DNA of 64,000 nucleotides from Cryptomeria japonica. Its lineage: Eukaryota > Streptophyta > Pinopsida > Cupressales > Cupressaceae. A model generated the notes under the pieces. It made no database searches and had not been told where the DNA came from. It saw only the letters and a program-made list of their open reading frames with translations. Below are positions 1-10,452 of this stretch, piece by piece; position 1 is the first letter of the stretch, and the number at the start of each line of letters is the position of its first letter. Location of the stretch: contig NC_081413.1 of assembly GCF_030272615.1 (NCBI RefSeq), positions 565,581,010 through 565,645,009 on the forward strand, in the 5' to 3' direction. The position numbers and the translations under genes were made by a program.

Positions 1-5
1 ATAGT

Positions 6-254
6 GTGGAAATGGTGGCCCTAGAGGGAAATCTTAGGGTTCTCGGTACTAAAGAGGGAAAATCAAATAAGGAAGGACCCAATGGAGGTATCTCAACTAG
101 AAGCAAGAATAAGAAAAACGCAGATGTTGGAAGCCAAAACAAAAAGCAGGGGAGACCTTCTCTAAAACATCAAAGGGAACAGGAAAGTTGGAAGAACTAT
201 GCTGATGGAACACAGAGCTCCATCAAGTTAGCTCTATCCCCAGTTAAAGTATGA
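6..254 (+). pseudogene. LINE ORF1 C-terminal tail (partial)
   Basis: The frame is open from the window edge and ends with TGA at 252-254. The visible 80 or so residues are basic and hydrophilic (rich in K, N, Q and S), as expected for the tail of a LINE ORF1 nucleic-acid-binding protein. No zinc knuckle lies in the visible part; if there is one, it is left of the window. The stop overlaps the presumed ORF2 start in the tetranucleotide ATGA (251-254), an arrangement that suggests termination-reinitiation coupling. The ORF1 assignment rests on position directly before the endonuclease, not on a recognised domain. No disruption is visible in this short stretch. Confidence 0.6.
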
Positions 255-2939
255 AGATAATTTCCTGGAATATAAGAGGGTTGAATGCCCCTCACAAGAA
301 GGATGTGTTACGTAATATTATAAGAGATCATAAACCGGATGTGGTCCTTGTTTAGGAAACTAAGATGAGTAAGGATAAAGTGGAAAGGATTAGATTATTT
401 AAAAATAATGGAGTTATAGGAACTAGTTCGGAGGGTGCCTCTGGAGGAACAACAATTTTTTGGAACCAAAAAACTATTAAAGGTGAGGAAATCATTTCTG
501 AAATCAATAAAAATTTTGTGCTGCTTGAGCATATCAAGGATAAATTTGTTTTGGTTATCACTAATGTCTATGCACCTAATACCAAAGCTAGGAGATTTAA
601 ATATTGGAGAATCCTTGCAGGAGATAGACTAAATTTTGCTGATAAAAGCTGGATAATAATGGGAGATTTCAATACTCCACTTAAAGAGGAAGAGAAGATG
701 GGAGGCCTCCCCTTGCAGCTTGATGGTAAACAAGATCTTATGGACTTCATCAATGATCAAGCTCTTATGGATGTGGATCTCCAAGGGATCAACTATACTT
801 GGACTAATAGAAGAACTAGAGCTGGTCTTATTCAAGTTAAGTTAAACAGAACCTTAATTTCTCCTAAGTGGTTATCTAAGTATAGTTGTTCTTTGGCGTC
901 TATTATTAAGATTGGATCTGATCATTACCCTATTTCTTTTATTGCCAATTCCTTTTCTGCTAAGAGAAATTTCTCTTTTAGATTTGAAAAAGCGTGGTTA
1001 TCCCATCTGTATTTGGAAGTTTGTGTTGCTGATTGGTGGAGTTCTAAGGTTGAGGGAATGCCTTTATTTAGAATAGCCAAAAAGCTCAATATTATAAAGC
1101 TAAAATAAAAATTTGGAATAAAGAGACTTTTGGGGATATCTTCAAAAGTAAAGCCCAAATCAAAACTGAAATAAAATAAGTCCAAGATAAAATCCAAGAG
1201 GAGGGGCTTTCAGAAGATTTGAGATCCGTGGAAAATGGTTTGTTGTCTAAATACCACACTATTTTTTCTAATGAAGGGACATTCTGGAGACAAAGATCAA
1301 GAGCCTTGTATTTGAAGGAAGGTGATAAAAATCCTAGTTTTTTCAGTTCACTGCTCTTAAGCACAAGGTGGCTAATAGGATATCCAGGTTAACCTATAAT
1401 AGGGGGATTTTAAAGGATGATAATGACATAAGAAAGGAAGTTCTGGATTGTTTTAGGAACCTCTTGGGAGAAGTGGATGATCTTGATGTCAGTAATAAAA
1501 ATCTCCTTTTGCAGGCTATTCCTTCTACCTTGATTGAGGAAGACAACAAATATCTTTCTCGAATACCTTCTAGTCAGGAAATCAAAAAGGCGGTGTTTTC
1601 TTTTCAGGGAGATAAGTCTCCTAGTCCGGATGGTTTTCCAATGTTCTTTTTCCAATCCTTTTGGCACATTGTGGAGACTGATATCTATAAAGGAGTTAAA
1701 GAGTTCTTTGGTTCTAGAAGGATTTTAAAAGAATTGAATGCGACCTTCATTGTCCTAATTCCGAAGATTTCTAGAGCCGAATCTCTCAATAAGTTTAGAC
1801 CTATTAGTCTTTGTAATTCTATTTACAAGATTTTGTCTAAGGTTCTCACTTCAAGATTGCTAGATATTCTTCCTAGAATTATTTCTGCTTAGCAAAATGG
1901 TTTTGTCCCTGGTATATAGATTCTGGATTCCATTATTTCAGTTCATGAAAATATTCATTTTCTATCGACTGCTAAAAATCAGGGCTTTTTTCTTAAGTTA
2001 GATATGTCTAAAGTCTATGATAGAGTGAATTGGCAGTTTCTTTTTAGGATTATGAAAGCCTTTGGATTTGGAGAAAAAGTGATTCAGCTTTGTTCTCAAT
2101 TGATGGAAACTTCCTCATCGGCTATTATTGTCAATGGTTCTCCTTCAAGTTTCTTCAAAAGCACAAGAGGTCTAAGACAGGGGGATCCCATCTCCCCTAT
2201 CTTGTTTACTATTTTAGCTGAAAGTTTGGGCAGATTTATTTTTTAAAATGTGGCAGAAGGTAATCTCAAAGGACTGAAACCTTCTTCATCCAATATTACT
2301 TGTACTCATGAACAATTTATTGATGATTCGATCACCATGGGGGAAGCTACTATTAGGGAAGCAAAAAATATGAAGAATGTTATGGATATTTATGAATCTG
2401 CTTCTGGCCAAAAAATTAATTGGGATAAGAGTTTTTTGTTCTTCATCAATATCCTTGTTCAAAGACAATTAAGGATTGAAAGAATTCTTGGATGTAAAAT
2501 TGCCGAGTTTCCCTCCACTTACTTGGGGCTTCCCCTTTGTATTAAGCTTGTGGATAATTTATGGATTAAGTTGGTTGACATATTCAACTCTAAACTGGTA
2601 GGTTGGAAAGGGGCTATCCTTAGTCAAGTGGGAAAGGTTATGCTGCTTAAAGATGCTCTCCAAAACTTGCCTATTTATGCTCTCAGTCTGTTTAAAATCC
2701 CTAGAAAGTTTGTGGAGGCAATTGAAAGAATCCAAAAAATGTTTCTTTGGTAAGGAATGGAAGACAAGAATAGAATTCCCCTTATAGCTTGGAATAAAAT
2801 CTGCTCTCCCAAGGCCTCTGGGGGGTTAGGTTTAAGGAATATAACCTCTATGAATAATACCTTATTAGCAAAACAAATCTGGAGAATGAAAGGGGAGGAA
2901 GAGAGTGGAATTTGATCTGGAGAAAGAAATATCTTCATA
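251..2939 (+). pseudogene. LINE ORF2, endonuclease and reverse transcriptase part
   Basis: Start chosen at ATG 251, where the endonuclease begins with the family signature ISWNIRGLN. The endonuclease/exonuclease-phosphatase fold runs to about 960, with GDFN near 661 and the terminal SDHYPI near 918. The reverse transcriptase (about 1500-2700) shows FRPISLCN, the motif-A segment KLDMSKVYDRVNW, the motif-B segment QGDPISP and FIDDS, where the usual FADD is FIDD; the two catalytic aspartates are kept. In life this protein nicks target DNA and copies the element RNA at the nick. It is dead here: in-frame stops at 353, 1890, 1917, 2244 and 2751, and frameshifts near 1085, 1345 and 2905. The frame is cut at 2939 by Tat-1 and continues at about 14781. 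Confidence 0.92.
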
Positions 2940-3687
2940 TGTAACCTGTTTATGGTGAAAATGGAAACAACAATATTGAAAGAGTAAATGAATTCAACTA
3001 CAAAACCCTAGCCTAACCACAACAAAGATCCACCATAATATATGAAGATTACCTAAGACAATGCAAATCAAATGAAATCACAAAGATTATACCATCACAT
3101 GTCCAATAGGGTTTGGATCTCCATTCTTCCTATCTCCATTGATCTTGTTTGATATATTTGCTCTCAGATTGCACGAGAGTTCAACCAAGTATGGAAATGT
3201 GGTTGAAAGTAGACTTGATCACATATGTAAGTTCGAAAGCGTAGAGTAGTCAGGTAGTCAACGGGGGTTGATAATGAAGGAAGCATCTCCTTATATAGAA
3301 GACACTATAAGAAATGGAGGGATAAGATTGAGACGTGTAAGAGATAAATGGTTGGCTATGATTAGAGGGTAGGTAGTGTAGGAATTAAGAGATGAATGAC
3401 ATGTGCCATGGGTAGAAAAGGTTAATGAATTAATTAAATAAATAAAGATTTATTTAATTAATAGAAGAAGTGGGATCAATTAAATAAATAAAATATTTAT
3501 TTAATTTAGGGAAAGGAGAATTTAAATAAATAAACATATTTATTTAAATGAGAAATAAGGCTAGAAGAGGATAAATGAATGAATTAAATAAATAAAGATT
3601 TATTTAATTAATAGAAGAATTAGGTTAAAATAATTAAGTAAATAAAGATATTTATTTAATTAGACAAGACAATTTTAGGTGTCTACA
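2940..3687 (-). repeat. Tat-1 3' LTR
   Basis: The 748-bp block starts TGTAACC and ends GTCTACA, so it has the TG...CA ends of an LTR. It is directly followed by a polypurine tract on the minus strand. Positions 3420-3665 consist of repeated ATTTATTTAATTAA-type motifs lying upstream of a minus-strand TATA box, as in Tat-2. No second copy is seen in the window, so the boundaries rest on ends and context. Confidence 0.75.
3290..3297 (-). promoter_or_regulatory. TATA box in Tat-1 LTR
   Basis: TATATAAG on the minus strand, inside the LTR and downstream of the AT-rich repeat part; its placement resembles the TATAAATA of the Tat-2 LTRs. Confidence 0.5.
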
Positions 3688-3703
3688 TTTTGCCCCTCTT
3701 TGA
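3688..3703 (-). other. Tat-1 polypurine tract
   Basis: Read on the minus strand this is TCAAAGAGGGGCAAAA, abutting the LTR. The core AAAGAGGGGCAAA is shared with Tat-2 at 34095-34107. It is the expected plus-strand priming site. Confidence 0.75.
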
Positions 3704-4638
3704 GACAATGCAACTTGTCACATCGTTTCAAAGAAGATAATATAAACTGATACAAAGTTGCCCCAAGATGGGAATGATATGCCCCCTCAAGAGATTGGAT
3801 GAAAATGTCTGAAAAGATCGCAGACAATCTCTCGATAAGAAAGAAAGGCTAGAATGGATTGATAAGATAGAGTGAAAGAGTCACGGGATAAAGAAGACCG
3901 ACTCGGAAGACTAGGGCTAGGGTAGTCTATAAGATAGACTATGAGGGGAAAACATCTTCATTTTCATCCACACATCCAAGAGATCAGAGTGCAGAGAGAG
4001 AATAGAGCAGCAACAGTTAACATCGATGGCATTGGTTCACAGATTCAGTCTGGTTCGTCAATTTTAGAGGCTAGCAGATGCAAGAGAGCCACTAAGTACC
4101 ACAAAACCTCCTTGTACTTTGTCATGATAATTGTTGTCATAAATGCATGTTAGGTAGGGTAATAAATGCGCTCTAGGTAGGTCTAGAAAAAAAATGTCAA
4201 GCGGGGTAAAAACATTAAGGCGCATCTGCGTTGGTGCCAGGTGTGTTTGGATTGGCTAGGTGTGTATGTTTTTGTACCAGACGCATCTATGAATGAAATA
4301 GCATCTGTGCAGAGCAGGTGCGTATGTGTAGAGTAGAGGCATGTCTATGTATGTTAGGCGCGTGTATGCAGAGCAAATGTGTATGTGCAATATGTAAGTG
4401 CGTTTATGTCATAAAGGTGCGTTTATGTCTTCTAGGTCAAATCGATAGTTCTATGATGAGCATATGCTATCGATTGGATAAGCTACTAAGAGGATACACT
4501 CAAGCAGGTCCTCTAGGGAAGACTAGGATAGTAGATAGGGCTAGGATTGACAATTCTATGATAGAACATACGTTGCCAATTAGGAAACTACTCAAGAGCA
4601 TACACTCAAGCAGAGGCCCTAGGGTAAGATAAGATCGA
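3704..4638. other. Tat-1 3' non-coding region with GCGT-rich array (about 4205-4440)
   Basis: No supported coding sequence. From about 4205 to 4440 short units such as GGTGCGTATGTGT, GGCGCGTGTATG and AAGTGCGTTTATG recur irregularly, giving an interspersed short-repeat array. A near-duplicated 55-60-bp stretch (about 4440-4620, sharing ACTCAAGCAG) follows. Confidence 0.5.
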
Positions 4639-4930
4639 GGCACTTTGTGATGAGAAGGGAATGCCAAAATATAGTACTATGTGATGAATAGGGAGTACTA
4701 AAAAGAGTAGCACTTTGTGATGAACAGGGAGTGCAAAAAAAAATGCATTACTTTGTGATGAACATGGAGTACCACTATGATAAACAACAACACTTTGTGA
4801 TGAACAGGGAGTGCCACTAGGATAAATGGCAACACTTTGTGATGAACATGGAGTGTCACTAGGATAGAGTACCATAAGCACTAGGATAAAAAGAAGCATT
4901 TTGTGATGAACAGGGAATGCCACTATGATT
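4639..4930. repeat. Imperfect tandem repeat, seven or so units
   Basis: The core CACTTTGTGATGAACAGGGA is repeated about seven times with spacers of varying length (roughly 35-60 bp period), often followed by GTGCCACTAGGATAAA. It lies just upstream of the antisense plant-mobile-domain ORF. The reverse-strand Ser/Pro/His-rich ORF across it (4606-4923) is a product of the repeat. Confidence 0.85.
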
Positions 4931-4968
4931 GAAACAGTTGATTTGCTTGACTATAGGAGGACCTACCT

Positions 4969-5766
4969 ATGCTGGAGTCACGAGAGAGATTCCTATCGAC
5001 TCAATGTTTGCGAGCAGAGCTGACAGTTGAGGAGAGAGCAACAGTTCAGGCTATGGGCCTGCGACATATTTTGTATGTGCCTGAGTTTCGAGCAAACATG
5101 AAGTTGTTGACTGTGCTGGCTAAGAGATGGCACTCAGAGACTTGTAGTTTTCATTTGCTGATGGGTGAGATGACAGTCACCTTAGAGGATGTTTATAGGA
5201 TTCTAAGGATGTCGATCGATGGGGAGTTAGTACCCTATGATCGAGATGGAGACAGGGATGCACTGAGACGAGTGTTCCAGGATCCAGGATCTAGGATTGG
5301 AGATGAGGGCTGGACACGTGACTTGGGATACCATGACATGGACAAGATTAGCACTACCAACAGTACTGGTAGGACTGATCAATGGGTTCCTCTGTCTGGA
5401 TAGGGTGACATGAGGATTGGCTGTGGGATGGGGGAGGACTCTGGAGACATTGGTGACTGAGCACACTAGGTTTGCATGGAAGTCAGATATGCCTATGTTT
5501 TGCGGGTAGGGGAGGAGATAACCTAGTGGAAAAACCTATACTATGGAGTGGTGCCACTAGATCAGCGGGCTAGGAGCTTTCGGAGACCATCACGGACTGC
5601 GACGACCTCTGGAGGGAGAGACAGGAGACAGGCATCTAGTGCTGGGGTCATGGGTGCTCCACCACTACCAGATAAAGGGGGCAGGAGAGATGATCCTGGG
5701 GTGGGTCCTTCCAAGGCTCAGACTCCGTCAAGGCTAGGTGGCTCCGAGAGAGGGAGTTCATCATAG
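4969..5766 (+). pseudogene. Plant mobile domain (PMD)-like ORF, antisense to Tat-1
   Basis: The translated 144 residues from ATG 4969 match the N-terminal half of the plant mobile domain (aminotransferase-like, MAIN family) as I know it: LTVLAKRWHSETCSFHL followed by GEMTVTLEDVYRIL and the SIDGELV turn. It ends at a stop at 5401. A second open stretch from 5548 is Arg/Ser/Gly-rich and may be a displaced C-terminal tail. The ORF lies between the Tat-1 pol remnant and the 3' LTR, on the strand opposite to gag and pol. Extra, often antisense, ORFs at this place are known in plant Tat-lineage elements. Function in the element is unknown; PMD proteins of the host act in silencing and genome stability. 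The copy is truncated and probably non-functional. Confidence 0.72.
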
Positions 5767-7430
5767 CCTTAGAAGGCTCCCTATGTATCAGTTTTGTACC
5801 ATTTTGTATGATGACACCTTCAGGTGATTGTAGCCACATGAATTTGACATCATTGTATCATGACACTTATGATTTTGAGGTATATATATGAGATGATTCA
5901 TTGTTAGGGAAGCTATATGCATGTGTACCTATGTGATGTATGTTTCTATGTGATGCTTATGATATGGATGCAAATATGTATATGATGAAATGCAATATTT
6001 TTGTTCTTTTATGTTTTATATGTTATGCAAATGCAAATGTGAATGTATGAAATTTAGATGAATATGATAATACAAATAACTATTTACATGATGAGAATGT
6101 AAAATGTGCTAACATGTGTTGTGTGTAGGATGTGATGTAATTGTGATATCTATATGTATGCATGAAATACTTATATATGGTAATGCAAGTGTAAACTACA
6201 TGAAATGTAGATGTTTTTGGTGTGTCATTATACTCAGTCGTGATAACAAGCTACACAGACTCAAAAAAAACTATGGAAGTCAATCAAGAAAGGGGGATGG
6301 AAGATAGAAGATATGAAAGTGAAAGAGCTTCTTGTGCATTATCATCATTGAGCTTTATTATGACAAATAGGTTATGACAATCCAGATATATGTTCGACCC
6401 AGAAATTCATTGTACCTATTTGCATGGAGATCAAACAATCGCAAATAAAGAATGTCCCAGTTCATACTAGACTCACAGTGTCCTCATGTCCTTGGACAAG
6501 TCATAGCATTACTAAGAGACAATCCATAGACAACAAATAAAAATAGGTGACGATACCCCATCCTTGCCTTTCTAGTCAAAGACATCTTGGAGATAAAAAT
6601 CTCTAGTCAAAGACATCCCGGAAAATCTAAAAGACATGTCACTAGAAAGATAAAATCAAAAGAAAACCAAGACTCGACACCAACATCCACTGTAGTCCTC
6701 AAGTTTAGTGTCTCTTGTCACTTGTATAAGTCTTATTTGATTGTGGTCACAATGTTTACTTTCACAAAAGGATAGATAGCACTGAACCATAATGTTGTCT
6801 GAGTCTACTAAAAGATTTGATTTATTGAAGCCCATTGTTGCTGCTTGTGTCTTAGTTGAAACTGACTGAATCCATGAAACTGATACTTTATTGTGGAGAA
6901 GATAGAACTTTATTGCGGATTGGTGATGCAAGTGTTTCTTTATTGTGGCAAGAAACTGTACTCCTCAGAACAAGCGATTCTCTTAGTTCCACACCCGTCA
7001 CGAGACGTAGGATTTGCCTTAGCCACATATAAGAGCTGATTTATTATGAATGGAAAGGGGTGAAAAGGAAGGATTATTATGGATGGCTAACCAATCTTGG
7101 GTAGATCAATAACAAGTCATGATGGGAATGGGTAAGTTTATTATGGATGGATAGGCTGTGAGTGTGTGCAAAGTGACGGGATGAAAGTGAATCCTAAAGG
7201 AAGGAGGAGCAATGTCTCTACGCATGACGCCGGTGACCCAATTTTCACCATGGTACCTGCCCAGGGTGCCACCAAAGTGGTTTTCACCATTGGATGAATT
7301 TATTTCTCTTTAATTTTTTGGATTTTTTTTTTTTGTATCACAAGGCGCCTGTTTGCCAGGTTTTCACCAAGTAACGATTTTTTTATGTTTATGATTTTTT
7401 TGTATTTTTGAATTAAGATATTCTGAAGAG
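5767..7430. other. Tat-1 region between PMD ORF and integrase remnant; no gene seen
   Basis: AT-rich sequence with TATG/ATGTAT-type low-complexity runs at about 5880-6200. The part near 7210-7380 (GGTGCCACCAAAGTGGTTTTCACC and GCCTGTTTGCCAGGTTTTCACC-like text) resembles the Tat-2 sequence at 36300-36365, so it is element 3' untranslated region. I see no domain in the short ORFs here. Confidence 0.6.
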
Positions 7431-7690
7431 CTATGTGTAAAACCTGCAAAGGTGCATGTTATTGATAGGATCCTCCAAAGGTTCACCATCTGGAGTTGAA
7501 ACTTGATATGCACCAGATCTATAGGCTGTTGTAATGATGTAAGGACCAAGCCAATTTGGTTCGAATTTGCCCTTCTTCTCTCTGTCTTGCTGATTTTTAA
7601 GATTTTCTTTGAGAACTAAGTCACCTACCTCGAATGTGTGAGGTGTTATCTTATGATTGTAGTTGCAACGTTCCTTGATTGAATGATGTG
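7431..7690 (-). pseudogene. Tat-1 integrase C-terminal remnant
   Basis: The minus-strand frame ending at 7431 reads HTFEVGDLVLKEN, then KFEPNWLGPYIITTAYRSGAYQ and ends MHLCRFYT. It corresponds nearly residue for residue to the end of the Tat-2 integrase (GDLVLQEN, NWLGPYVVTT, SGAYQ, INSMHLKQFYT), the C-terminal beta-barrel DNA-binding part. The catalytic core and zinc-binding domain are absent, and upstream sequence (7700-7950) no longer matches integrase. It is a deletion remnant with no expected activity. Confidence 0.85.
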
Positions 7691-8153
7691 TAGCTCGAGT
7701 GGCTGTCTTCCTTGATAAAGGAACTGAGATAGAATTACTAGTGTGTGGACTACACATGCCTATATGTGTGTCACGTAAGGAAATTTGGGCATCCCCGATA
7801 ACAAAGTCCTTTAAGGAAGCTCTATTAAAGGTCCATGATGCATCACCAAAAGGGGATAGATGTGTGGAACAAGTGGATGAGGAATGAAGGCTTATGATTG
7901 CAAAAAGAAGTGAAAGTAGGATAGCATGATGGAGACTTATGATCAACAAGTATGCTTTTTAACTTAAAATTGTATAACTTTTGCCCCTAGTTATTTTGGT
8001 ATTAGGGGAGATCATCTTTTGTTCTTTTTCATTCATAGGATTTTTATCCTTGACCTTGATTTTTGTAGAGTCCAATAGCTTTTGATTTTGATTTGGACTA
8101 AAGGACTTTTCTTTATTTTTGACTTTTAGATTTTTCTTTTCAAAGCTTGATTT

Positions 8154-9269
8154 TTAATCCCCAATGAGTAAGGGCTTTTGTAATTCTTGTTGATCCAAGT
8201 CTAGGAAAGGAGTGAAAATGGAATGAGTAGATGAAATCATAAAGCTATGTGAGTTCTCAAGAGGTCTGGAGATACTCTTAATAGATTCTTCATTGGAACC
8301 ACCCTTAGGACTATTGATATCAAGAGTTGCTTGCACAACTAGAGGAGATTTGCATTCAGACTTAGTAACCACAACACTAGGTGGTTCACACCCAATTCCT
8401 TGCTATTGCAAATTGTTTGTAGGTTGTTCCTATTGACTGAATGTCTTAGGAGATAGTGGGAGTTGATTAACATGAAAGATATACTCACCACATCCCATGT
8501 CTTTAAACTTGAACTTTTCTTTGAGCTCTGTTTGTTTTGATGTAGAAGCTTACAATGATTCTGGATCCACATATGCTGAAGATGGAACAACTTCTTGATT
8601 GACTAGTATTGTTGTTTTTGATCTATGTCACAAATTGTTGCAATATATGAATGGGTCTGGGTCAGCTTTGACGGTCACTTTGACTCCATTGTGTGTAAAC
8701 TTGATACATCGATGATATGTAGAAGGAATAGCTCTCATTTCATGAATCCATGGACGTCCTAGCAATATGTTGTATGTGAGATCGAGGTCTAGGACTTGAT
8801 AAACCACATCCTTCGTAACTAGCCCAACTCTAAGAGGCAAGGTGACTGTTCCTTTGGATTAACGCTCTTCATCATCATATGCCTTGATGATAATTTTGTT
8901 TGTAGAATTCATAGCTTTATCAGAATATCCCAATTGTTTAATAGTGCTTAATGTACAAATGTTTAGACCTGCTCCTCCATCTATCAGGACTCACTTTATT
9001 TGATGTTTGTGTAGGAAGGCTTCGATGTGTAAAGGTGCATTATGTGGTTGGCTCACGAAGGCGTCATCAGCTTCTGTGAATTTAAGGGAGTGTAGAATGG
9101 AAAGGTATCCTACCATGGCTTGAAATTGGTCCACTTTCAGATTAGTAGGGACAGAAGTGTCTCTCAAGATTTTGTCAAGAATGGCTTTATGTGTGGGGGA
9201 TATGCATAAAAGCTCAAGGATGAGATACGTGTGGGTGTCTTCCCTAACTGTTCTACAAGGTCATACTCA
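8154..9269 (-). pseudogene. Tat-1 aspartic protease and downstream linker
   Basis: The retroviral-type aspartic protease cleaves Gag-Pol. The conserved lead-in YDLVEQLGKTPTRISSL is at about 9210-9265. The catalytic segment VLIDGGAGLNICT is at about 8950-8995; the usual D-S/T-G is D-G-G, compared with D-N-G in Tat-2 and Tat-5. The flap-to-end segment includes YNILLGRPWIHEMRAIPSTYH (about 8690-8780). Downstream, 8154-8600 reads as a decayed counterpart of the Tat-2 post-protease linker (GCGEYIFHVNQLPLSP against GPGEYNLSQLFSVGQMPTSP). Stops interrupt the frame, for example just before VLID. Activity is not expected. Confidence 0.82.
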
Positions 9270-10452
9270 GGTTTGGTTGATGAGGAAGAAGTGTTTTTAG
9301 CTGGAGCACCTTGCAAGGTGAATTTACCTCGACAAGTTGTGACATTACATTCAGAGGTAGGTTCGGAAGAAGATCCAATGCCTTTTAGGACAATCTTGGG
9401 TCTTTGGGTAGAATTCTCAGGTGTTTTGTCCTTGATGATAATGGTAGAGACATAATTGTCCATCGAAATGTGATTGAAAATTGAATCATAGTTATAAGAT
9501 GCTCTGGTATAGTTGGTCTGCTCATCTGTGGCTTTAGCTTTTCCCTTGTCATGTTTTGGGAATGGTTCTTTACACATCTCATGTTCTTGATTGGATGAGT
9601 GTCCCTCAATCTTGATGTCACCTCTATCAATAAGATCTTGTATGATGTTCTTCAGTCGATGACAATTTCCTATTTTATGGCCTTTTCTCTTATGAAATTC
9701 AGAATACTCATCATCATTCCACCAATTTGGTTTGACCTTTAGCTCATATGGAGGCAAATCTGGAATTGTTATTATTTTGTTTTCCACTAGCTTTTTGAAG
9801 ACTGATTCAAGTGGTTCTCCCAATGGGGTGTACTCTTCGTGACTTTGAAGTTGTTTGAGTATTCACTTGATTGTTTGTAGAGCTTGATCCAGAAAAAACA
9901 ATTTTGGGTCGTACTATATTGGCATCAACAATACGATCATTGACTGTGTTCTTGTTTTTATTCCAAAATCTTGGCTTGTCTTTTCCTTTAAAGTCCTCTT
10001 TGTTTTCTTTGAATATTTTAACGATGCCTTGCTCAATTAGGACCTTCTCTATTGCTAAGCCTTTTTCAATGATGTCCTTGAAGGTGGACAAACAAGTTTT
10101 TCTTAGGTCATAACCAATGTCTTTGTTAACATTCTAAGTGAACATTTCTACCATTTGTTTTTGTGGAATTTCACAAGAGCATCTGCTGGCTAGATTTCTC
10201 CATCTTTATAAAAATGATGAAAAAGATTCTCCATCCTTTTTCTTCATGTTGCACAAAGTAGTGACTGATATGTTGTATGAGAAATATTGGATAAATGCCT
10301 CTGCTAAGTCACCCCATGACTTCATTCCAAGTGGGAGTTAGGAGAACCATTCCATAGCTTCATCACCTAAGCTTTGTGGGAATAATCTCATCAAATATGT
10401 CTCTTATGATGCTACCTCAATGCAAGCTGTGAAAAACTATCTTATACATACT
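9270..10452 (-). pseudogene. Tat-1 gag, C-terminal half
   Basis: Minus-strand Gag continues here after the solo LTR. From the LTR edge it reads TACIEVA, then ETYLMRLFPQSLG, collinear with Tat-2 Gag. It has the central Gag helices and, near 9700-9640, the histidine-containing zinc knuckle FHKRKGHKIGNC with the following LKNIIQDLIDRGDI. Gag packages element RNA into particles. The frame has stops (for example one codon before FFTACIEV and in the ASxETY segment) and frame changes. It is split from its N-terminal half by the insertion at 10453-12137. Confidence 0.85.

Larger units (their letters stand above)
1..2939 (+). mobile_element. LINE retrotransposon, 5' segment (interrupted)
   Basis: Non-LTR retrotransposon of the plant L1 type, entering from beyond the left edge of the window. 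It carries the end of ORF1, then ORF2 with an apurinic-type endonuclease and a reverse transcriptase. The coding sequence stops abruptly at 2939, where the TG of an LTR begins, and resumes in the same frame class at about 14781. The two parts together read as one element ending near 18225. Confidence 0.9.

Noticed and set aside
4606-4923. Minus-strand ORF with repeated Ser-Ser-Gln motif
   Set aside because: Generated by the tandem repeat 4639-4930; no independent support.
4639-4930. Possible CRISPR-like array
   Set aside because: Unit lengths and spacers vary, spacers are related to each other, no cas genes are present and the DNA is plant nuclear.
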